From Pseudomonadota bacterium (GTDB lineage: Bacteria; Pseudomonadota; Gammaproteobacteria; Burkholderiales; Ferrovaceae), in NCBI GenBank assembly GCA_021804705.1, contig JAJZHC010000101.1:1-5474 (forward strand): a stretch of DNA of 5,474 bases, given 5' to 3'. Under the pieces are notes generated by a model, which did not search any database, was not told the origin of the DNA, and saw only the letters and a list, made by a program, of their open reading frames with translations. The first letter of the stretch is position 1, and the number at the start of each line of letters is the position of its first letter. Of this stretch, positions 1 through 5,474 are shown piece after piece. Position numbers and translations under genes: made by a program.

Positions 1-3000
1 TGGAACCTGCAATCCTGCTGGTCTTATCCGGTATGGCTGGACGAGCGCGTTGCCGGCACCTTTGCCCTCACCGGACAGAGCCCCGGTTCGCCAGACGCCG
101 ACGCGCTGGAGCTGCTGGAATTCTGTGCGGCCATGACGGGTACCGTGTTGCGCTATGCCCAGATGCAATCGCGCGCGCAGAGCCAACATGAATCACTCAC
201 CCGCGCGCTGCAGTTCAACGCCATGCTGGCCCAGGTCAACCAAGTCATCGCTGGCGCCACGGAGGCCCATGAACTGTTCCGGGCCATCTGCGAGATTGCG
301 GTGCGGTACGGCGGGTTGCAGCTAGCGTTCATCGCGGTGCCCGATGCCGACCGGCGCTTCAAGGTGCTGGCTTCCGCTGGCGACACCGGCTACCTCGAAG
401 ACCTCTTCATTTCCACCGATCCGGACGTTCCCGAAGGACAGGGCAGCATGGGTCGGGCCTGGCGCGATGGGCAGGTGCGCTATACCCAGTCCTTCGCCAA
501 CGCCCCGCACCTGGCCCCCTGGCGGGTGCGTGCCGAGCGTTTTGGCTTTGGCGCCAGTGCCGCCCTGCCCATCCTGCGCCAGGGTGCCGTCAAGGCCATC
601 CTGACCGTGTACCACCCCGAGGAATATGTTTTCGACCGCGAACTGCAGCGCCTCCTGGAAGAACTCTCGCGCAGCGTTTCGCGCGGCCTCGAGCATATTT
701 TCCTGCAGCGCCGCCTCACCCACGAGCAGGACAAGCACCGCTACCTCACCATCCACGATGCCCTCACCGGCCTGCCCAACCGCCTCGCCCTGGACCAGCA
801 CCTGCCGGGTGCCTTGGCACGGGCGCGCAAGGACCAGACCCTGCTGGCGGTATGCATGGCCGACATCGACGACTTCAAGGACATCAACGAGCGTTGCGGC
901 GAGGCTGCAGGCGACCAGGTGCTCAAAGCCGTGGCGCAACGGCTGCGCGCGGCACTGCGCGACACGGATCTCGTGGCGCGTTCAGGCGGGGATGAATTCG
1001 TCCTGGTGATTGAGGGCCTGCTGCGCTATGAAGATCTCTTTCCCCGGCTGGAGCGCATTCGCGAGTGTCTGACCGCACCCATCCCGCTTTCCGGTTGTGA
1101 TCCCGTCATCCCGCAGCTGTCGCTGGGGCTGACCTTCTACCCCAATGATGGCAGCGACGCCGGCCTGCTGTTGCGCCACGCCTTCGAGGCCATGTACGGG
1201 TTGAAGGCCCATAAGCATGATCGCCCCAACTGGTGGCAGATCTGGGGTGAGGGCAACCTCATCGCCACGGCCGCCCTGCCACACAGCGTGCCGCCTTACG
1301 GTGCCGAGGCGGCGGCCCTGCTGGCTCCGCTGCAGGACAGCTTGGCCCCGCTGGGGAGGGAATTCGTCGCGCAATTCCAGTCGGAGTGGGCGCGCCGTCC
1401 CGACATGGCGTGCATTCTGGAACGCCTGGCCGATGATGAAACCGCAGCGCTGCAGGCGCGGCTGCAGCGCCATATCCTCATGCTGCAGCGCCCCGAACTG
1501 ACGGAGGCAGAACACCGCAGCTTTGCCGAAGACATGGGGCGGATCAACACGCTGGTAGGCCTCGAGCTCACCGCGCTCATCGACGGCATCCAGGCGTACC
1601 AGGGCCAGTTGCGCCGACGCCTGTTTGAACTGCAGGGCATGCGCCTTTCAGAAAAACAGCTGGTGGCCGACCTCATGGCCTTGCGCCTGCGCGTGGAACT
1701 GGAAAGCCAGATCCATGCCCTGCAGCTGCTGCTGGTGGAGCGCCAGTCGTGGCTTGCCCAGCAATCGCTGCGGCTGTCGCAGGCCACGAGCTGGGTGGAT
1801 GCCTGCCGTGGTTTTCTTGAAGCCGTCACCGTGCTGCAAGGCTGTGTGGCCGCCACCATCAGCCGGCCGGACCCTTCGGGCAAGCTGGTATACGAATTCA
1901 AGACCGCGGTGCTGGAGCGTTACCTCAACGACCTCGAAACCCGGGGCGTGGTGCCGCACCTCGCCGACGCCGAAGGCGTGGCCCTGCCGGCAGCGCACCT
2001 GCGCGTGTGGCAGAGCGAGCAGATCGAAACCAATGTCAGTTATGGCACCGAGCCGCACCTCGCCGCCTTGCGCGACATGGCGTTGCAGTCGGGTATCCAT
2101 AGCGCCATTTTTGTGCCCATCACCGATTCCCAGGGGCGCGTCACGGCGGCGCTGGGCGTCTTTGGCCACCACCCTGGCCAGTTTGAATCTGCCGAAACCC
2201 GGCTGTTCTTCCAGTCGTTGGGCTACCTGTTGAGCCAGGCGCGTCAGCGCCTGTATCGTCCCAATCTCGTCAGCCAGTCGGCCGACCAGCGCCGGGCCTA
2301 CCGCACCCTGCTGGAAAACAACCGTCTGGTACTGGAGTACCAGCCCATCGTCGACCTGACCACGGGCAACCCCGCCAAGATCGAGGCGCTGGCCCGCCTG
2401 CGCGCCGAGGATGGCACGCTCGTGAGCCCCGTCACCTTCCTGCCCGGGTTTGGCACGCGCGAGCTGGTGCTGCTGTTCCAGCTGGGGCTTGATCAGGCGC
2501 TGTCCCGGTTGGCACTGTCCCTGGTGCACCACCCCGAGCTCATCGTCTCACTCAACCTGCCGCCCGCCGTGCTGATCGAGGTGGGCTGCACGCAATGGGT
2601 GGAACAGGCGCTGCGTCGCCACCGCATCGCCCCACAGCGCCTGGAACTGGAAGTGCTGGAGGACGAGGAGTTTCATGACCTCGATACCGCGCGCACCACC
2701 TTGCAGACGCTCGCCGCGCTCGGCGTGCGCCTTGTCATGGACGACCTGGGCGCGGGCTATAGCTCGCTGTTGCGCCTGCGCAACCTGCCCTTTGGCACGG
2801 TGAAGATTGACCAGGGCCTGGTGCGCGAAATTGCCCGCGATCCGGAACGCGTCATCGATTTCATCTCGGGTCTGGTGCGTCTGGCCAAGAGCCTGAAACT
2901 GCGCGTCATCGTGGAAGGGTTGGAAAGCGCCGAACTGGTGGAGGTGGCCAGCCTCCTGGGCGCTGACGAAGGGCAGGGTTATGCGCTGGCCAAGCCCATG

Positions 3001-3108
3001 CCCGCCGAAGTGCTGGCAGACTGGCTGGCCAGCTTTCACTGGATCGTGACACACGACAACCCGGTCACGCCCCTGGGGCTGCTGGCGTTGCAAAAACGAG
3101 GGTATTGA
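1..3108 (+). CDS. Multidomain c-di-GMP protein, GAF-GAF-GGDEF-globin-like-GAF-EAL (5' partial)
   Basis: Predicted to make and/or degrade cyclic di-GMP in response to signals sensed by its N-terminal and internal domains. The frame is open from base 1 and encodes the end of a GAF domain (CWSYPVW, GTFAL), so the ATG at 133 is internal and the true start lies upstream. Numbering codons from base 1: GAF end 1-57; second GAF about 70-235 (GQGSMGRAW, ASAALPI); GGDEF about 245-410 with DxD-type metal site D288, guanine contacts N296 and D305, inhibitory-site RDTD 320-323 and intact GGDEF 329-333; globin-like helical segment about 437-540; coiled-coil-like linker to about 590; third GAF about 592-748; EAL about 770-1015. 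EAL catalytic positions all look present: EAL 795-797, N852, E884, E887, DD 914-915, K935, E972, Q992. No transmembrane segment is visible, so the shown part is probably cytoplasmic. Domain calls rest on motif recognition; GGDEF and EAL are very secure, the globin-like call is less so. Confidence 0.95.
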   Translation, partial: WNLQSCWSYPVWLDERVAGTFALTGQSPGSPDADALELLEFCAAMTGTVLRYAQMQSRAQSQHESLTRALQFNAMLAQVNQVIAGATEAHELFRAICEIAVRYGGLQLAFIAVPDADRRFKVLASAGDTGYLEDLFISTDPDVPEGQGSMGRAWRDGQVRYTQSFANAPHLAPWRVRAERFGFGASAALPILRQGAVKAILTVYHPEEYVFDRELQRLLEELSRSVSRGLEHIFLQRRLTHEQDKHRYLTIHDALTGLPNRLALDQHLPGALARARKDQTLLAVCMADIDDFKDINERCGEAAGDQVLKAVAQRLRAALRDTDLVARSGGDEFVLVIEGLLRYEDLFPRLERIRECLTAPIPLSGCDPVIPQLSLGLTFYPNDGSDAGLLLRHAFEAMYGLKAHKHDRPNWWQIWGEGNLIATAALPHSVPPYGAEAAALLAPLQDSLAPLGREFVAQFQSEWARRPDMACILERLADDETAALQARLQRHILMLQRPELTEAEHRSFAEDMGRINTLVGLELTALIDGIQAYQGQLRRRLFELQGMRLSEKQLVADLMALRLRVELESQIHALQLLLVERQSWLAQQSLRLSQATSWVDACRGFLEAVTVLQGCVAATISRPDPSGKLVYEFKTAVLERYLNDLETRGVVPHLADAEGVALPAAHLRVWQSEQIETNVSYGTEPHLAALRDMALQSGIHSAIFVPITDSQGRVTAALGVFGHHPGQFESAETRLFFQSLGYLLSQARQRLYRPNLVSQSADQRRAYRTLLENNRLVLEYQPIVDLTTGNPAKIEALARLRAEDGTLVSPVTFLPGFGTRELVLLFQLGLDQALSRLALSLVHHPELIVSLNLPPAVLIEVGCTQWVEQALRRHRIAPQRLELEVLEDEEFHDLDTARTTLQTLAALGVRLVMDDLGAGYSSLLRLRNLPFGTVKIDQGLVREIARDPERVIDFISGLVRLAKSLKLRVIVEGLESAELVEVASLLGADEGQGYALAKPMPAEVLADWLASFHWIVTHDNPVTPLGLLALQKRGY
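3098..3102 (+). promoter_or_regulatory. Ribosome binding site of fadE-type gene, inside the preceding CDS
   Basis: GAGGG lies in the last codons of the upstream gene, 8 bases before the ATG at 3111. This spacing supports that ATG over the in-frame TTG at 3105, which would sit only 2 bases after the motif and overlap the upstream TGA. The site's position suggests that translation of the two genes is coupled. Confidence 0.7.
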
Positions 3109-3110
3109 CC

Positions 3111-5354
3111 ATGGGCATCCTGACCGCGCCGCTGTTTAAAGCTTACCGCAGGATGCTGCCCCCCATGTCGGACACCGAACGCGAGGCGCTCGAGGCGGGC
3201 ACCGTGGGTTGGGAAGGCCAGCTGTTCAGCGGCCACCCCGACTGGCAAAGCCTGCTCGACCAGCCCGCCCCGCACCTCACCCCCGAAGAGCAGCAGTTTC
3301 TGGACCATGAGGTCAACGAGGCCTGTCGCCTCGTGGACGACTGGCAGGTGACCCAGCAGGATTTCGACCTCTCGCCCGACACCTGGAAATACCTCAAAAG
3401 CCACGGTTTTCTCGGCCTCATCCTGCCCAAGCGGTACGGTGGCAAGGGTTTTTCTGCCTACGCCCATTCAGAGATCATCACGCGCCTGTCCACCCGCAGT
3501 TCGGCACTGGCCGTGACGGTGATGGTGCCCAATTCGCTGGGGCCGGGTGAGTTGCTGCTGCATTACGGCACCGAGGCGCAGAAAAACCATTATCTGCCGC
3601 GACTGGCCCGCGGCGAGGAGATTCCCGCCTTTGCGCTCACCAGTCCCTGGGCGGGTTCGGATGCGGCCGCCATTCCCGACAGCGGGGTGGTGTGCCGCGG
3701 CCTGTGGCAGGGGCAGGAAGTGCTGGGCATGCGCGTTACCTGGGACAAGCGCTACATCACGCTCGCTCCCGTGTGCACCCTGCTGGGGCTGGCCTTCCGG
3801 CTGTATGACCCCGATGGTCTGCTGGGCCCCACAAAGGATCTGGGCATCACCTGCGCCCTGGTGCCCCACAACCACCCTGGCGTGGCCGTGGGGCGGCGCC
3901 ATTTTCCGCTCAACGCCATGTTCATGAACGGCCCCACGCGCGGTGAGGAGGTGTTCATGCCGCTGGACTTCATCATCGGCGGTGCCGCCATGGCGGGTCA
4001 GGGCTGGCGCATGCTGATGGAAAGCCTCGCGGCCGGGCGCTCCATATCGCTGCCCTCCTCCAACACCGGCATGGCGCAGCTCACCGCGCGCGCGGTGGGT
4101 GCCTACGCCCGCGTGCGCAGCCAGTTTGGCATGCCCATCGGGCGCTTCGAAGGTGTGGAAGAAGCCTTGACGCGCATCGGCGCCTACACTTACCTCATGG
4201 ATGCGCTGCGCACCTTTGCCGCCGCCGCCGTGGACCAGGGGCAAAAGCCTGCGGTACTCTCCGCCATCGCCAAGTATCACGTCACGGAACGCGCGCGCCG
4301 CGTGGTCAACGATGGCATGGATGTGATCGGTGGCAAAGGCATTTGCCTCGGGCCCGCCAATTTCCTGGGGCGTGCCTACCAGCAGATTCCCATCGGCATC
4401 ACCGTGGAGGGCGCCAACATCCTCACGCGCAGCCTCATCATCTTTGGTCAGGGGGCCATTCGCTGCCACCCCTTCCTGCTGCGCGAAATGAATGCGGCGC
4501 GTGATCCCAACCCTGCGACGGGGCTCAAGGCTTTTGACGCGGCGCTCATGGGCCACATCGCCTACACCGTGAAGAACGGCCTGCGCGCCCTGTGGATGGG
4601 GCTAACCGGCTCGCATTTCGTGCCTGTGCCCGAGGTGGCGCCGCAGACGCGCCGTTACTACCAGCAACTGACACGCTATTCGGCGGCCTTTGCCTTTCTC
4701 TCCGACATTTCGCTGCTGGTGCTGGGCGGGGGGTTGAAGCGCCGCGAAAAACTCTCGGCGCGCCTGGGCGACATTCTCTCGCAGATGGTGCTGGTGTCGG
4801 CGGCACTGAAGCGCTTCGAGGACGAGGGGCGGCCCGAGGCCGACCTGCCGCTCTTGCACTGGGCCGTGTGGGACGCCATCTATCAGGCGCAACAGGCCTT
4901 CGAGGGCGTGTTTGCCAACTATCCCGTGCGCTGGGTGGCCTGGCTGTTGCGCCACCTGCTGTTCCCCTGGGGCTATCCCTATGTGGTGCCCTCCGACGAC
5001 GTGGGCCACGAGGTGGCGCAACTGCTCATCACGCCGTCACTCACCCGCGATCGTCTCACCGCCTGCTGCCATCTGCCCGCCAACGCCGAAGAGCCCGTGG
5101 GGGCCCTGGAATGGGCACTCTCGGCCACGCTGGAGGCGGAAGGCGTGGAGGCGCGCATGCGCGAGGCGCAGAAAGCCGGGCGGTTTGGCGTCGACCCGCG
5201 CGCCAACGTGCGCGACATGGCTGAGGCGGCCCTCGCTGCGGGCGTCATCACCCCCACCGAGCATGCCCTGCTGCAGCGGCGCAACCAGCTGCGCGACCGC
5301 GTGATCCGGGTGGACGATTTTGAAAACTTGTACACTGCAGCGCGGCACTGCTAG
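3111..5354 (+). CDS. fadE: Acyl-CoA dehydrogenase, FadE (YafH) type, without N-terminal membrane segment
   Basis: FAD-dependent acyl-CoA dehydrogenase that introduces the trans-2 double bond into acyl-CoA, the first step of fatty-acid beta-oxidation. Similarity to remembered E. coli FadE runs almost end to end: LPPMSDTE (16-23), VPNSLGPGELL (139-149), YLPRLARG (161-168), the flavin-side motif FALTSPWAGSD (174-184), KRYITLAP (213-220), GRRHFPLN (261-268), NGPTRG (273-278), GGKGICLG (407-414), VEGANILTRS (432-441), FGQGAIRCHP (445-454) and LSARLGDILSQ (548-558). E433 in VEGAN matches the catalytic base position of acyl-CoA dehydrogenases. The C-terminal part, from about 470, is the FadE-specific extension (DUF1974 type). 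The protein has 747 residues against about 814 in E. coli; the difference is mostly the missing hydrophobic N-terminus plus a shorter tail after VDDF. The ATG at 3111 is chosen for its Shine-Dalgarno spacing. It follows the c-di-GMP gene by 2 bases, so co-transcription is likely. The family call is very secure; substrate chain length cannot be read from the sequence. Confidence 0.96.
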   Translation: MGILTAPLFKAYRRMLPPMSDTEREALEAGTVGWEGQLFSGHPDWQSLLDQPAPHLTPEEQQFLDHEVNEACRLVDDWQVTQQDFDLSPDTWKYLKSHGFLGLILPKRYGGKGFSAYAHSEIITRLSTRSSALAVTVMVPNSLGPGELLLHYGTEAQKNHYLPRLARGEEIPAFALTSPWAGSDAAAIPDSGVVCRGLWQGQEVLGMRVTWDKRYITLAPVCTLLGLAFRLYDPDGLLGPTKDLGITCALVPHNHPGVAVGRRHFPLNAMFMNGPTRGEEVFMPLDFIIGGAAMAGQGWRMLMESLAAGRSISLPSSNTGMAQLTARAVGAYARVRSQFGMPIGRFEGVEEALTRIGAYTYLMDALRTFAAAAVDQGQKPAVLSAIAKYHVTERARRVVNDGMDVIGGKGICLGPANFLGRAYQQIPIGITVEGANILTRSLIIFGQGAIRCHPFLLREMNAARDPNPATGLKAFDAALMGHIAYTVKNGLRALWMGLTGSHFVPVPEVAPQTRRYYQQLTRYSAAFAFLSDISLLVLGGGLKRREKLSARLGDILSQMVLVSAALKRFEDEGRPEADLPLLHWAVWDAIYQAQQAFEGVFANYPVRWVAWLLRHLLFPWGYPYVVPSDDVGHEVAQLLITPSLTRDRLTACCHLPANAEEPVGALEWALSATLEAEGVEARMREAQKAGRFGVDPRANVRDMAEAALAAGVITPTEHALLQRRNQLRDRVIRVDDFENLYTAARHC

Positions 5355-5357
5355 TAT
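5328..5357 (+). promoter_or_regulatory. Candidate sigma70 promoter for the downstream exported-protein gene
   Basis: TTGTAC (5328-5333) is followed after 18 bases by TAGTAT (5352-5357), which is preceded by TGC and so forms an extended -10 (TGn). The -10 matches TATAAT at 4 of 6 positions; the -35 is weak (TTG only). The element overlaps the end and stop codon of the fadE-type gene and would give a leader of about 35-40 bases. The local drop in G+C supports it, but the match is modest and could be chance. Confidence 0.35.
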
Positions 5358-5385
5358 CGCCTCATATCTGCGCCCCTTCTTTTTC

Positions 5386-5390
5386 TGGAG
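5386..5390 (+). promoter_or_regulatory. Ribosome binding site of the exported-protein gene
   Basis: TGGAG follows a pyrimidine-rich stretch (CCCCTTCTTTTTC) and lies 10 bases before the ATG at 5401. The spacing is slightly long but acceptable. It supports the ATG at 5401 as a real start even though the gene is cut by the window edge. Confidence 0.55.
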
Positions 5391-5400
5391 CCTCGTCACC

Positions 5401-5474
5401 ATGAAACAATTCGCCTGGATTATGCCATCGCTGTTGTTGGTGGTTGCTGTTTCTGCCCATGCTGCCGATTATCC
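5401..5474 (+). CDS. Exported protein, N-terminal fragment (3' partial)
   Basis: Only about 24 codons are visible. They form a classical Sec signal peptide: a short charged start (MKQ), a hydrophobic core (about residues 4-18, including LLLVVAV) and a signal peptidase I site AHA (19-21) before A22-D23-Y24. There is no cysteine at the cleavage site, so a lipoprotein is unlikely. The mature protein is probably periplasmic or outer-membrane. It lies 46 bases after the fadE-type stop, with its own ribosome binding site and a possible promoter, so it may be read independently or as the third gene of the unit. Too little remains to name a family; small periplasmic cytochromes and many other secreted proteins begin this way. 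Confidence 0.7.
   Translation, partial: MKQFAWIMPSLLLVVAVSAHAADY

Noticed and set aside
133..135. ATG at 133 as the start of the first gene
   Set aside because: The frame is open back to base 1, and the upstream residues (CWSYPVW, GTFAL) are recognisable GAF domain sequence; the ATG falls inside that domain and has no clear Shine-Dalgarno.
1441..1495. Repeated CTGCAG-type motifs within the first gene
   Set aside because: They encode repeated Leu-Gln codons in a helical segment and reflect codon bias, not a DNA repeat element.
1648..2532. Antisense reading frame of 294 codons opposite the third GAF and the start of EAL
   Set aside because: Low-complexity translation rich in Gln, His, Gly and Arg, typical of a shadow frame; no domain recognised, and the + strand coding is secure.
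3105..3107. TTG at 3105 as the start of the fadE-type gene
   Set aside because: It lies only 2 bases after the GAGGG motif, whereas the ATG at 3111 has a good 8-base spacing; it would add only two residues.
3468..4556. Long antisense reading frame of 362 codons opposite fadE
   Set aside because: Long opposite-strand frames are expected in G+C-rich genes; its translation is rich in His, Gly, Ala and Gln with no recognisable domain, and the + strand is a certain FadE.
5337..5351. Small inverted repeat GCAG...CTGC at the end of fadE as a terminator
   Set aside because: Only 4 base pairs with a 7-base loop and no following T-run; the T-rich stretch at 5377-5385 is about 25 bases away and not joined to a stem.

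Overview
The window is G+C-rich (roughly two-thirds by eye) and coding almost throughout, all on the + strand. It looks like the chromosome of a Gram-negative proteobacterium, most likely a betaproteobacterium or a related gammaproteobacterium. This rests on the YafH-type FadE acyl-CoA dehydrogenase, a large GAF/GGDEF/EAL signalling protein, and a classical Sec signal peptide at the right edge. The genus cannot be fixed from the sequence alone.

Layout: (1) Positions 1-3108 hold the 3' part of a very large cyclic-di-GMP signalling gene. Its reading frame is open from base 1, so its start lies outside the window. The visible 1035 residues run GAF (C-terminal end only), GAF, GGDEF, a helical segment resembling the globin domain of globin-coupled sensors, a coiled-coil-like linker, GAF and EAL. 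(2) Two bases after its stop, with a well-placed Shine-Dalgarno sequence inside the end of the first gene, starts a complete fadE-type gene (3111-5354, 747 residues). It lacks the hydrophobic N-terminal segment of the E. coli enzyme. (3) After a 46-base gap, which has a candidate promoter across the fadE stop and a ribosome binding site, an exported protein starts at 5401 and is cut after about 24 codons.

The first two genes are probably one transcriptional unit. That would join a c-di-GMP turnover enzyme to the first step of fatty-acid beta-oxidation. The points most worth checking are the sensor-split layout of the GGDEF/EAL protein, the loss of the expected haem-ligating histidine in its globin-like segment, and the tight pairing with fadE. 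I saw no RNA genes, mobile elements, CRISPR arrays or notable repeats, and no gap longer than 300 bases without a gene.
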